Source of the DNA: Hydractinia symbiolongicarpus
Lineage: Eukaryota; Cnidaria; Hydrozoa; Anthoathecata; Hydractiniidae
NCBI RefSeq assembly: GCF_029227915.1
Contig: NC_079888.1
Location: 2,987,001-3,051,000 of the forward strand
Length of the DNA stretch: 64,000 nucleotides
Direction of reading: 5' to 3'
Below the pieces are notes generated by a model. The model saw only the letters and a list, made by a program, of their open reading frames with translations. It was not told the DNA's origin and searched no databases. Shown one piece after another: positions 32,883 to 45,295 of the stretch (positions are counted from its first letter, which is position 1; every line of letters starts with the position of its first letter). A program made the translations under genes and the position numbers.

Positions 32883-35800
32883 ATGAAGATGTATTTGACA
32901 TTGATCCTTCTCTTATTTGGTTTTGCTGCTGTCCATTGCACATGGGTACGCAAAATCGGATTTATTTTTTACATACTTTTGCCTACATATATTTTTATTT
33001 TCTTGTAGTTGCGCGTGCTTGTACTGTATTACATGTAAAGGTGACAAAAAAAATACGTTACATTATTTTTTTTGATAAAGATACAATTTACAGAGAATAT
33101 AGCCTTAAAATATGATGACGCCAGCTAAAATTATTGCTGACAGTCATCGGTTAAGGCACAATGTTTAATTCTTTTGTGTCAGATATTACTCATACACATT
33201 TCTGGCGTAATACTAAATACAGAGACCGTTAGGCTGGTTTGGCATTTTTACCTCTACATATGGCAAATTTGCCACACTGAAGCTTTCCTTCTTAATGTAG
33301 TCAAAATTATGTTTTGGAGGCTAAGTATAATGATGTCAGAATTCTCTTTCGCCATGTAAATGTAAAAAAATATTCACTCACCAGAAAAAAGCTTAATACA
33401 GTTATTAGATTTTAAAATCATTATAAGTTGTATGATACGGATATTGACTCTGCAAACTGACAAAAAGGAAAGGGTAAAAAATTTTAGGCTATATAAAACA
33501 TATATTCTAACATATATTTTCTTCTTTATAGCGTATACGTCCCTGCTACAACGAGGTAAATTGTGTATTTGTAAAAGTGCTGTTAAACGGTGAAATTTTA
33601 CTTTCAGAAATACTTTCAAATTTTTTTTAATTAGTGTTTTACACACTCGTGTATGTACAAAATGAAGCGCGCTTATTGTTAATAATAACATTCATCAACA
33701 TATACTGATAACATGCACGCGGAAGTTCTACTGACATTTTGTTCTAATTTGTGGAAATTATGCATGGCGATAACTTCTAGGAAAACCAATATTTATGAAT
33801 GAAAAATAAATATTCATAAAACATTTTTAAAATTAATTGAAAACACTCCAAAGTGAGCAGCCTCGAATGTAGAGGAGAGTGGGTGTCTTTGATGTTCTTA
33901 AAATATCAATTTTTAGTTTTTTTCTTGTTTGTGAAATACGTCTAAAACTCTTGAAAAAATTGTTTACAGTTGTTTAAAATCACATGAAACATCAGTTGAA
34001 AAGTATTTCTCAAAAACAAATTTCTCCGTGTATCAATTTTTTTGAAATTAAGCTTTTAAAGTTATTTCCTTAATGTGAAGTTCATAGATTATCCTCGACT
34101 GCCACTTCTACTAGATTATGATATATCGGGCGAAACCCACACAATTATTGCTAGTATAAGCAAAATATATAATGTTTAAAGAATAAATAATGCATTATTT
34201 TTCTATTTTACTTTTAATATTTTAAGTTTAACCTGAACTACAATAACAGAAAATAGCAGCAGCAACAACAAAACATGTAAAAACTACATCTAATACTCTT
34301 TAAAGTTTTTAGAGAGAACTCGAGGTCAGAAGGGTGATCCAGGAGTGGACGGAATGAAAGGTCAGAAAGGGGAGATGGGAGCTGGCGTCGGAGAAAAGGG
34401 CAACAAAGGACAACCTGGCCAAGGAGCAGGTGTAAGTAAAACATCTTCCTTCTTTGTGTTAAAATAACTAGTAATACACATAATTTAAAGGATTGACCCT
34501 TAGGTTTTATAAAGCCAATGTTGCATGGGTAAAACATTAAGTGACTTAAAGGTGCCCGCTATATTTAGTAACCAAAGTCATGGCATATCAATTTTCTACA
34601 GCATTTCATGCTATCAGAAGTTATGTTGGCACGCGTATACTTTATATTTAGATCATGTTTCCAGTAAAAGGTGAACCTGGTGACTACGGAATTTCTGGGA
34701 TTGACGGTGGATATGGATATAAAGGAATCAGAGGAGATCCAGGACTTGATGGATGGAAAGGACAACGAGGTCCAATCGGAGAAATTGGTCCGATGGGACA
34801 GAAGGTATATTTTATGTCAGTTGAAAAATTAAACTAATATTCTTTGCGATTGCATGTAACGTTACCTGAACCAGTTTACCATTCAATTTACTTTTTACAT
34901 GCATTGCAGAGGTGTTTTACTTCTATTTAAGCTGGTACCTGAGAAAACTACACAATCACATTCCCGGCTGTTTTTCCAAGCTCCTAAAAGACTATTAAGT
35001 AGGTGTAAGAATCGGTATGTAAGAGAATTAAAAAAACAGCTTTCCATTAATTCTATTAAGTCATAAAATTAGTTCTTGATACGAAAATTGTTTTGCAACC
35101 AATTTTGAAGATTTTGAACAAAAAACAATCTATAATACCTCTAGATAGCTCAGTAACATTTGAATAAATTGACCAATTTTGAGAATTCCAAATAGAGAAA
35201 GACCTTTGCTATACATATAAATATTTCAGTAAAATTTATCTTTACCACTCGTGACAATATAATTTTTGTTACAAGCTCGTGAGCTTGTATTAAAACGCAA
35301 ATGTGTCCTACAAGAATGGAAATTTTTGCCTCTCTGAGCACCGACACGGGAGTCGTCGTGTGTTCGAATCTCATCTTGGTAACTATTTTTACTTTTTTTT
35401 TCTTTTTTCTTTTTTAAAAAGATAAGACAAGTGTTCAAAACACTTGTTTAACTAACTAGTAAATAAAGGTGTTTCCACCAAACTTTTTAAAAGGGAATGT
35501 AGGCAGAATTAACTGAATTAATGAATTTCGCAAATTTTGGTCTTTCTTCTTCCTGTCAGTCGGTTCACCCAAGACGGACCCATCGAAAATTAAAAGTTCG
35601 AGGAATTTTCCGTTCAGGAAGGTCTCACAAATCAATTTTGAAAAATAAGTGTGTAACAAATATTATTGCGTATCTGAATAGTAAAATATGTCGTGTCTAA
35701 CTTCGTAACAAAAATCCCAATTTGATAGACAGCTTTTTGTAAAATTTATTCGCGAGGTTGTTTGCGTATATCATACGTCTTGTTGTACTTGAAAAGGTGC

Positions 35801-38800
35801 TAAATAATGTTATTTGCATTGAAGTCAAAGGAACTGTGTCATTGCAATATCTTTTTTCCACTTTTTAAATAACATGTTTCTACTTAGGGTGAAAATGGAC
35901 TACCAGGTTTTACAGGTCCAAAAGGCCACAGAGGATTTTCTGGTCCACCTGGAACAATCGGATTACCTGGTTTTCCCGGACTAGTAGGGTGGAAAGGAGA
36001 AAAAGGAAGAAATGGTGATACTAGTGAGGTATAATAAAATTTCGATGTAGTTTTAATATAATCTAAAAAGCCCGAATTTTTTATGCATTATAACTTTTTG
36101 GCTATTTTTTCCAGTGGAAGGGGCAAATGGTGACTTAATAGTCAACAGTTACATAATACAGGGTCGTACTCTAGATAAGTCGGACTGATTTTTAAATTCC
36201 CTCGATTTTTCTTTATCAACTTAGTCTAAAATGACCCACTTAAGTCGTACCTCGGACAATTTGGACCCTTCGCTATCTTGTACTGTTTTTTGAGGTCTCT
36301 TCGACTAAGAACTCTGTCTAACCAAGACTTTTACCTTGAAGTTGTTAAATTAAAAACTTTGAACGTTTAAAATTGAAGTAAATATCATTGTGACGGGTGT
36401 CTATAATCAAATAAATTATGTATTTATATTTTATTTTTGTTTTGATGAACATTTGACATATTATTGCACATGAGGTTTTATAAGGGTTCCGTTTTTCATT
36501 ATCTTTAAATGTTGGACTGTTTTGAGAAATCTGAAGTATTAAGAACTCCGTTTAAGTGGGACATCTAACATTTTTTTAATTTCTCTCGAGTGTGCTTTGA
36601 TTTGAAATTTAATTTTTGATGACAATGTTTTAGGATTTGAAGATTCTGAGCGGCACGGTTCAATTATTACTGCAGGTAGCACTGAAATTGAAGAAAAATG
36701 TTGTAAAAGGCCGTATACAATGTAAGTTGGATTTATTATACGATAAATGACTGCAGTAAATTCTTGGTGGATCAAGTAGCTGTTAAGTCTAATGATCCGG
36801 GTAAGCAAATACTAAGGTTACATGCTGCATTTACAAAGTGAAATTCGTTCAGCCACTGTCTTTCATGCTATATGCTACAAATTTCCAGTTTTATTTACTT
36901 TTTTAACTTTTTTTACAAATGTTTCGAATGGATAATCATTTCAGACATATACAAGTCTGTTGTTAACTATTGTTATTAATTATTGGGACTTTGAAATAAG
37001 TAGAGTACAATATATAAATGTTCAATACATACAGTACAGGATACACAGTAAGAGTTAGCGATACTGAAGTTAACAGCTTATTTGCTTTTATATAAATATT
37101 GTATTTCTTTTTTTTTAGAACTGATGACAAACACAAGTCGATAGTCTAAAGTATATATAGTCTGTGTTATAATTTGTAAAGTAAAAGAAATTACTCAAAC
37201 ATACACGAAATTTTCTTATATTTACTGATATCATTAATCTTGTGATTTGATCTATGTTTTATATATAATTTACCTGCAAGTTAATCTGTTTATGTGCTTT
37301 ACTAAATTTGCGTTATTTAATAGCATGAAATGTTTTTCAATGAAGTGTTTGAATGTGAGTTTTTGACAGAGAAAGCATCTGTATGTCTGGTTTTTCCTAT
37401 GTTTATGAGCAATTCCCTGCTTTTGGTTTCATGTTGGAAAGTCTTTGCCATTTACATTCTGCTTTCTTTAATACAAATAAATGAATTATTTAGGGCAACT
37501 TATGGCTAGTTTCTTAACAATGTTTTAAAACACTAAAAGAGATTTTGAAAATTGAATTACCTTCATTTTGTTGTTTCATTTTGTTTTCTTGATCAAAACT
37601 TTGACAGCTAACCATTGCTATTTTGATAGTGATATAAAATATATTATTTCAAGCATTCGAAAGGTGCAAGAAAAGAAAGATGAATACATTGGAGAGGATA
37701 TGCATTGGGCTTCTTCTTGGTGTATTTATTGTAAACATGGTGAATTGTGGCCTGGTATGATAATAATATTACTTTATTTATTTTTGTCAAATGAGTTTTA
37801 ACCATAAACTTTAAACTGGGTTTAAATCACAATCGAATTTTAAAATTGTTGATAATTTGGCTTGCCTTAATAACGTGTTTCCAACAAGACTAGCAATTCT
37901 AAAAAGGAAAAAAAAGGCGCAGGAGGCAAGCAAAGAAAATGTTGCCTTCCTGGGTAGGCCACTGTAATGTAAATGGAAAAGTTGTTGCGTCTTGTCTTTT
38001 CGTACGGGAGTTTTACCAAAATGATTTTAATAAAATAAAGTTTCTATAATCTTTCTAGAATCTTTCTCTAATTGGATTTTTATCTTTTATTAGAAGATTA
38101 GAATAAAAAAGAGTTAATTTTAAAGTTTAGAAGGCGAATTAATGATAAGGGCGGCCAAGTATATGTACGAATGCAAAATCAATAATCGAAGTAATTAATC
38201 TCTTGTGCAATAAATTACCCTACCCAAATAGTTAAGAAATGTTGCTGTAGGAGGAATTTTTACTCCACTTTTAAATAGCACCAAATATATTCACTATGTA
38301 TCAAATATTTTAGCAGTGGCCAGTTGGACCTATTGGATACCGTGGAGAGCCTGGTGTACAGGGTCTGAAAGGACAAAAAGGAGAATTTGTTTATAGGAAA
38401 GACGAAGCTGGTGAAAAGGGTGCAGTAGGAGCCTGTCCATGTGCTCCAAACGAGAAGGTGACTTTTTATGCATTACTTTTTAAATATAAAAGGTGTTGTT
38501 AAAGGCTAACAAAGCTGTTTGTTTGTTTGTTTGTTTGTTTGTTTACAAAAATGATAATAATATAAAATAATCTTGTAGTATGAAGGAAAAGTAGTTATTG
38601 GCCAGAAAGGAAAACGTGGTCTACCAGGAAAACCAGGAATAAACGGAGAGCCAGGACAAAAAGGAGATGCCGGTGACGTGGGTGTAAATGGACAAAAAGG
38701 AGATGCTGGGTTTCCAGGACGTAGAGGACAACAGGTTAGGATTTTTAACTAAAACACACCATCGAATATAGCAAGCCAATTAATAAAAATGTGTATGTAC

Positions 38801-39476
38801 CTCCGGCGTTTCAACTAACTGAATTAAATCATAATATGCGTTTTAAAACAAATTACAAAAGAAAATGATACAGGGTTGATAAGTACCTCCCTTGTTGGCG
38901 GCTTTGATCCTTGTTTACATTTTGCACTGTTCAAACAAATATATCATTTATTGATGTACTGAACTGAATTACGTAATATATTAATAAAAAAATGGATTAC
39001 TAATAATAATAAAAAAAACACATTACGTATACATATCGCTGTATTTCCATAACTATAAGTACTCATGCTTTCCATAACAATTATTTTCAACATTCTAGGG
39101 TATGCCCGGATCAGTTGGTCTACCAGGACCTCAAGGTCCATTTGGAGAACCTGGTGAAAGTGGACAAAAAGGACATATAGGTCCAATTGGCATGCCTGGA
39201 ATGGATGGACTAATGGGCGAACCCGGTGAAACAGGGCTGTGTGATACACAAGTTAGTAAATTAATAATAGAAAGGCTACACTTTTTTATTTTTAACTTAT
39301 TTGTGTCATTCGATTCAGTTTTTTTATTTACCTTCCTAAAATAGGATAAAAATCATTTGAGAGTAAAAATCAATTTCTTTAATCAAATTTACAAATTTGT
39401 GTTTTAGGCTATTGAAAAGCAACTGGATATTCTTGCAAAAACATTGGAGGAAATAAAGGCTAACTTAGTAAATTAA
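32883..39476 (+). CDS. Secreted short collagen, gene 1 of a tandem pair
   Basis: Nine exons, all phase 0: 32883-32945, 33532-33555, 34315-34431, 34652-34804, 35888-36028, 38314-38457, 38579-38734, 39099-39251, 39408-39476; 339 aa. Exon 1 is a signal peptide ([19 protein letters not shown]). Exon 2 is a 24-nt mini-exon with one Cys (RIRPCYNE). Exons 3-8 encode Gly-X-Y triplets with several interruptions, rich in QKG, EKG, PGP and KG words. Exon 6 ends with a CPC pair ([10 protein letters not shown]), exon 8 ends with a Cys (GLCDTQ), and exon 9 is a short amphipathic coiled coil ([16 protein letters not shown]), probably the trimer-forming and disulphide-linking end. This is much shorter than fibrillar collagens, and no Cys-rich minicollagen domains or NC1 domain are present. 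Poly(A) signals at 39739 and 39760. Role: extracellular matrix or capsule protein (inference). Confidence 0.88.
35310..35384 (+). repeat. tRNA-like relic (possible SINE fragment)
   Basis: Contains a perfect B-box core, GTTCGAATC (35362-35370), a long variable-arm-like hairpin region before it, an end (CTTGGTA) roughly complementary to CTACAAG at the start, and a T-run after it. The A box and anticodon arm are not recognisable, so this is a decayed tRNA-related sequence and not a tRNA gene. It lies in an intron of collagen gene 1. Confidence 0.35.
37608..37754 (+). CDS. Orphan exon-like segment within intron 5 of collagen gene 1
   Basis: 147 nt between an acceptor (ACTTTGACAG) and donor (CCTG|GTATGA), open in phase 1 (1 in, 1 out), reading [38 protein letters not shown] and [12 protein letters not shown]. 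Three Cys and three Trp in 49 residues look like a folded extracellular module. The collagen exons are all phase 0, so it cannot be part of that transcript. It may be a remnant of another gene or an unrelated nested gene. Family not recognised. Confidence 0.3.
38517..38544. repeat. (GTTT)n microsatellite
   Basis: Seven tandem GTTT units in the intron between exons 6 and 7 of collagen gene 1. Confidence 0.9.
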
Positions 39477-39738
39477 AGGTACCGGAATTTTCAACTTTAC
39501 AGATAATATATCCATAGATGATTTTGTGAATAATTAACTTTTTTCTTTGATGTTTAGAATGAAACGGAAAATATCTGCGTTATAACCACCATGGATTTGA
39601 TAGGAAAAAAATTTGTAATGTAAATCCAATCTTCTGCATAAAATCACCTTTTTGTCTGACTCATTTTTATTACTCCCTTCTTAAATCTGCTTTTTATGAC
39701 TTTCATGTTATATTTTTATTGTTTGATAATATGACTTT

Positions 39739-39765
39739 AATAAAATACTAAGTATGTTAAATAAA
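39739..39765 (+). promoter_or_regulatory. Poly(A) signals of collagen gene 1
   Basis: Two AATAAA hexamers (39739-39744 and 39760-39765), about 265-290 nt after the stop codon. Confidence 0.6.
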
Positions 39766-40287
39766 CATTAAGATTTACGGATGTTTTAATTTTCTTGATT
39801 TGCAGCTAGGGTTAAAAAAATCTGCTTTAATTTGTAAAATAACTTTAAAATATCAAAGCAGATACTAGATGACTGGACTCTCTGTTTGTCGGAAATGTTT
39901 GAGATTATTGTAGGCAAGTTATGTAATAGATACCATAGCGTCGTAGCTATATTTTCGTAGCTATATTTTCAACATATTTTAAAGTATACGCTGACTGTGT
40001 CAAAACAATGTCAAAATCCAAAAACGTAATGCTTGAGCACTGTCAACCACTGAAATTACAGATCTGTGTTTAGCTTGTGGACAACAATTCAAATTTAAAA
40101 GACTTTCTATTCTTTAAGAAGCCGATATTTCACTTCGCGCAAAATCATTTTTTTCTCTATTGAAAAAATTACCTCTTTTTACAGATTCCGCAAAAACAAC
40201 TTCAACAATAAAACGATAAAAGATTATTATCAGTAAAATTGCAAATATTTTTAGAACTCTATAAACAAAATTACTAAATTGGAGAAA

Positions 40288-43286
40288 ATGTCATTTAACA
40301 CGATGATACTTTGGGGATTTGTCCTCATGGGTGCACTTGCCGTTTATGGTACGAGCTTTCCAAACCGGGTAAGCAATGATTATTTTTGTAATAACTAATA
40401 GACCGTTTCCAAACGTGTTCCATTTGTTGCTCTTTTATTTCTTGTCAGTGTTTCACTATGCAGTCGATTTCATGTTTATTTCATGCCGACTACATGTCCA
40501 TTGCATGTCGATTACATACTGATTATATGTTAAACAAATGTTAATTACATGTCCATTACATGTTGAGTACATGCTGATTGCACGTTTGCTACCTGTCGAT
40601 TATATTTCTGTTACATGTTGATTACATGTCCGTGACAGAATATTTACATTTTTATTGCATGTTGATTACCTCTCAATTACATGTGGATTACATTTCGGTA
40701 ACATGTTGATTACATGGCGATTACATGTTGGTTACCTCTTGTGTACATATCGAGTAAATGTTGTATACATATCAATTGCATGTTGTATAGATGTCGATTC
40801 AACTCTACGTCGATCATATTTTAATTATATGTCGATTACGTCTCAAATACATCTCTATTGCATCGATTACATGACAACTGGATGTCATAAATGTTGTTTA
40901 CGTTGTTGCATTGTTATCACTTTTCAGAGGAATAGGATCTCTAAAAGTAAAAATGTTTCAAAGAGTGAACTCCAGGGCAGTAAAACAGCGATCCCAAGTT
41001 GAGTTAAAATTTATAAGGAGGCTTATCTCTATCAACTAATACCCGCATTTTGTATGTTTCTACGCAATGTCATAGTCTACTGGTGACACACAAATTAGCA
41101 AATGCGATATATTTTTAATGATTTTGCTGTGACGGCGAAGAAAAACAATACATTCGACCAAAAGCTGATGAGTAGTGTATATTTAATAAATAGAAGCACG
41201 AAGTTTTTTGAAATGTTAATACATAGAAACTCAGCAAATTATTGGAAGTTAATTTTTGTGAGAGATGCCTCCCCGAATATCTTTATAAGCGGCTTTGCCA
41301 AACACGCCAAAGTTGTGTATTTCTTGATATTTTTTGTTTAGGATTGTTTGCATAGAAGTTCAGGAATAGCAGTAAGACATTTTTTTCTCCATGATTTCTT
41401 ATGTTACATGCAGAAATAATTTTTTATGACAGTCTTTCAAGCTGATAATTTTTATCTACCACGTTCCACCTAATAAAACATCAAAATAATTTCTTTGGGG
41501 TTAACATCTCACAGGATATAGTAATATGGTTTTTATTTCCGCTTTTAGTTCCAACGAGGTCCAAAAGGCCAGCGAGGACCTCGTGGGAGGATTGGTGATA
41601 AAGGAGATAGCGGTGAGGTTATTTCAATAAAAGGAGAACCAGGTGAAGATGGCAGTTGCATCAAATGCGCTAAGGTAAAAATAATTATCAAGATTGGGGC
41701 ATTTGACTTCATAAACCAGAGCTAATAATGGTTTCTGTAGGGCTTAAGTTTAATCTTCGCAGTTTCAAACTTGAAAAAACAAGAAAGTATCAAAAGTATA
41801 ATATTCGTCAAAGGAAAACAGAGAGAGAGAGAAACAAAAAATAGACGTATTACATACTGCAAACCGTTTTTGAGCATGATAAATTACATACTGCAAACCG
41901 TTTTTGAGCATGATAAAGACTATGGATTAATAACTGAAAAGACATAAAAGCATTTTATGTTTGAAATGGTATCACTCGAATGATAATATGGCTCCCAATT
42001 TTGATTTCTTTGATTTTATTTAGTGCTATTACCTTTATTGCCTTGTGTTTTTACTTTGATTTCCTTTCAATCCTTCCTGTTCAGGGCTTTGACCTTTGTT
42101 TTTTTGGGCACTTTTTAGATGTTGTTACTTTTCATGACAGTCTCCCTAAACCTGCATTTTAATGTTAAATAAACTAATTGTTTTGTTCCATGTACGTTTT
42201 TATATATGAGTTTTAAGGTCCGTGTAACTCTGTTATGAAAAGCTTGGTACTAAATATACAGTCATGTTTTTTTTTATGAATGTTCGTATTTATTAACGAG
42301 TTTGATTAAATAAACGACTCAATAAATAAATAAAAACAAAATCGACAAGTTTAAACCAGTTGTTAAACAAGGTAAATAATTCTAATATTCCCCATTTAGA
42401 CTATACCGGGCCAGAAAGGCAGTGGCGGCCTACCTGGTACGAACGGATTATCTGCATTTCGAGGACCAAAAGGCGATGCAGGTTATACTGGAAGAAAAGG
42501 TGAACCTGGAGACATGGGTTTTCCTGGAATAAAAGGCAGAAAGGTTTGCTAAAAAGCTTGACCTAGTTAAATTCATTTTAAACCTTTTTATATATCATTA
42601 AATAAATATATTGGAACTTACAATTTTATCTGTTAATAATTGCAATTCATCAATGATTGAACTTTCTATTCAATGTTGTAGGGAGTGGCAGGTGTTACTG
42701 GTGTTCTGGGTCCGAGAGGTCCAACAGGAAGACGGGGTATATTTGGAAGCAACGGTGAGCGCGGTATTCCTGGCCTGCCAGGAGTTAAGGGCCAGCAAGG
42801 AGAAAGTGGTGGCAAAGCGGCATGCAAATCAGAGGTAAGTTAATTACTCCGGTTTTTGTAGTTATTTGAAAATATGGCACACTTTATTAACGCCAATATG
42901 TTTTTTTAACATTTTATTAATGAATTTGAAATCAACTTTCTGTGTATTACCTTGTCAAGTGTCTTCCAAATTTTTGTTGTTTTCCAAAGTAACGAAAATC
43001 AAAAGGCCTTAAGTAGACACTTTACTATCAAAGTTATATAAAACATGGCAGGACAGAACATTATCCAGCATTCTAGAGGGTGACATTTGGAAAATGCTTT
43101 TAACGTCGCGAAATTAGCTAATTACTGCTAAAAGCCTTGTTGTACTTACTTTTTGTACACATCTATAAAAGTGTAATATAAGCTATGTTTTCCTTGTTAT
43201 AGAAAGTTAGCAAGTTAAAGCAGAGATACCTACAACTTTACCAAGAATATAAAAAGTTGGCACATATGCTTCTTAACAAGAATTAG
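40288..43286 (+). CDS. Secreted short collagen, gene 2 of a tandem pair
   Basis: Six phase-0 exons: 40288-40368, 41342-41371, 41549-41674, 42400-42543, 42682-42834, 43203-43286; 205 aa. Exon 1 is a signal peptide (MSFNTMILWGFVLMGALAVYG). Exon 2 is a 30-nt mini-exon with one Cys (DCLHRSSGIA), matching the mini-exon of gene 1. Exons 3-5 encode Gly-X-Y repeats with interruptions, with a CIKC pair at the end of exon 3 and a Cys at the end of exon 5 (AACKSE). Exon 6 is a basic coiled-coil end (VSKLKQRYLQLYQEYKKL). The same order of parts as gene 1 (signal, Cys mini-exon, collagen, Cys pair, collagen, Cys, coiled coil) shows a tandem duplication with loss or gain of collagen exons. AATAAA lies at 43430. 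A second possible last exon is at 45069-45170. Confidence 0.85.
40450..40890. repeat. Degenerate ~12-bp minisatellite (ACATGTCGATTA-like)
   Basis: About 35 diverged copies of a unit like TGTCGATTACA in intron 1 of collagen gene 2. The open frame across its right part (40655-41002) is a by-product of the periodicity and is not a gene. Confidence 0.8.
41846..41914. repeat. Tandem duplication of ~34 bp
   Basis: TTACATACTGCAAACCGTTT followed by TTGAGCATGATAAA occurs twice in a row, in intron 3 of collagen gene 2. Confidence 0.85.
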
Positions 43287-43429
43287 ATAAATACCCGAAG
43301 ATGTTTTTTATTTCAGATTTGATAATTTCAAAGGGAGTGCTGTAAAGGGAGCCTATGGTGTTTTCGTATTGTTAAATTCTTTTTCTTGTGTTATTTTGTT
43401 TAGTATTTGAAACGAAGTCTTTGTTGATA

Positions 43430-43435
43430 AATAAA
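43430..43435 (+). promoter_or_regulatory. Poly(A) signal of collagen gene 2
   Basis: AATAAA about 145 nt after the stop codon, suggesting that the exon 43203-43286 is the main last exon. Confidence 0.6.
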
Positions 43436-43440
43436 CTTTA

Positions 43441-45068
43441 ATCTAAATGAGTCTAATTCTTTTTGCGTTAGAGTTTCAGTCTATACTAACTTGTCCGTTT
43501 TTAATTAAGCTCTGCACAACACACATACACCCACGCAATTTTATACATACAAGAGTTGACTAGTTGTTGACATACAAGAGTTGACAGTGAAACAACATAT
43601 TTGTAGTCGTTATAATCTGCACAACGATTTTGTATTTTCAAAAACTTTTAATATAAAATAATATAAAATTAATCTTTTAAAGGCAGTTTTCCTTGTCTAA
43701 AGAGAGATTTGCCCCTTTAAAGTCGATAATTAATTTGGCATTATACATTATGTAAACCGTGCGAAACCAGTATCAGCATGCTGAAGGAAGGCGGTGTGTT
43801 GACGGCTCTGAGTCGGCCAGGCGTGAATAAAAAGATTTTTTTACTGAGCGAAATCTTGCTACTTAAGTGCTACAGTTTTGAAGTAGCACAAACTTTAAAA
43901 TAAACGAATAGAACCTAAGAAAAATTTAATTGTGAAGCTGTACTTAAAAGCCAGGTTTGGGCAATCAAAATCATGGCGGCGACCATAGAAAGGTTTGAGT
44001 AAGTATCACTGTGTAACTGACACTGATGCGATGATGAAAGTGATCTGGAACAATCTTTTACTGATGACAGCTTTATACATTCTTGTATTACATAGCTGTG
44101 AAAAATACTTTGTTGATAATGTTGATAGCTAGCTAGATCAATTTGCATGCTGGACTCATCATTTAAACACTGCTTAAAAAGCCTAGCTACACCCTGGAGG
44201 TAGCTAGTTATAATGTCTATGTAATGTAAGTAGCTGCAGTGTTTTAATTGTTTTTCTTTGTGTAAAGTCCTGCAAAGTAGCCATCCCTAAAATTCAGCTG
44301 TGCAAAAAGAATGTGTAAGTTTGGATTTGGGAAAGGGAGAGCACTCGCATTTTTCCAAACGTCCAATTGACGTTCGGCTAAACTTCAGAAAATGTACACC
44401 AAAAAATTTAATATAATATAAACTGCAACACAGTTACGCACTTACTCACTGAGTCCACTTTGAAATTCTCATTCTTTGTGTGTAGCTAGAAGTGCGTATT
44501 TGCGTTTGCATCTTTTATATGATAACCAAGATTTTTCTGCACAAAATCTACAGTTGCTCCTGGCGTTCTTCACGAAACCACCCACCGTCCGTTTAGCTTT
44601 GAAGCAACAAAGGCTTATGAGATCGTTCACAAAAAGTAATGTAGCTAGCATGCTCAAAGCGTATTAAAGTGTACAAGGGGAAGGAGGTCTTCAAAGGGCT
44701 TACATATCTATATACGTTATAAAAAATTATTGCATTTTTTTAGGTATATTTTCTGCAAAAAGTGCGTGGTTATTTCAACTTTAACACCTGCCACAGTTAC
44801 CAATTGTAAAACGTGTTATAATTAATAGTCATTAAGTTGATTTTTCGGGGAGGGGTGATCTGTAACTCGCGAAAGGGGTAAGTCGAAAGCAAAGCATACA
44901 ATGGAGTATAAGATTGACGATTTATAGTATGTACGAATTTTTGAATAGACCCATTATAGAGTTGTTGACAAATGATTTTTGTCTGTTTTACACACATGTG
45001 ACTGGTTAATCTCTAAACTATAACTTCATTTTTGGATTGCTTGTTTGATCAATTATATATTTTTTTAG
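43441..45068. other. Intergenic, or intron before an alternative last exon
   Basis: No confident gene. ATGGCGGCGACC at 43973 followed by a donor-like GTAAGT (43999) could be a first exon, but no compatible second exon was found. Two opposite-strand open stretches at 44469-44667 mirror each other and show no domains. Confidence 0.4.
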
Positions 45069-45170
45069 AGTCAAAAAAGGACAAACTTAATGGAGATCCT
45101 AACTGGAAATATAAAGGACGTACTTGAAATGATTAAAGGAAAAGTCCTTCTGATACGTTACAACCAGTAA
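45069..45170 (+). CDS. Possible alternative last exon of collagen gene 2
   Basis: A strong acceptor (TTTTTTAG) is followed by 34 codons in phase 0 to TAA: SQKRTNLMEILTGNIKDV then LEMIKGKVLLIRYNQ. This is a short amphipathic helix like the terminal exons of both collagen genes, and it could be joined to the donor at 42834 in frame. It lies 1.8 kb beyond the first last exon and its poly(A) signal. It could be an alternative 3' end, or the remnant of a third, otherwise lost, collagen gene copy. Confidence 0.5.
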   Translation, partial: SQKRTNLMEILTGNIKDVLEMIKGKVLLIRYNQ

Positions 45171-45295
45171 ACCAAAAGCTTTTTTGGCTTAAAGTTGCAG
45201 AAAAACTTGCCACCATTAACATGCATATATCTATAGATTTTGTTTTTGTAGATTTTATAGATTATGCCTTTAAATTTTTTAACCTATAAATTCGA

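Noticed and set aside
35310-35384. Functional tRNA gene
   Set aside because: B box is good but A box, anticodon arm and acceptor pairing are poor; kept only as a relic.
35226-35438. Minus-strand open frame with DEIRTHD-type peptide
   Set aside because: This peptide arises from translating a tRNA-like B-box region, a common annotation artefact.
40655-41002. 115-codon plus-strand open frame in collagen gene 2
   Set aside because: Most of it is the 12-nt minisatellite, whose length is a multiple of three and so keeps frames open; the peptide is a repeat of the same residues.
43973-43998. First exon MAATIERF with donor GTAAGT
   Set aside because: No following exon with the right phase was found; too short to support alone.
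44469-44667. Mirror open frames on both strands
   Set aside because: They overlap almost completely on opposite strands, neither has a domain, signal or splice support.
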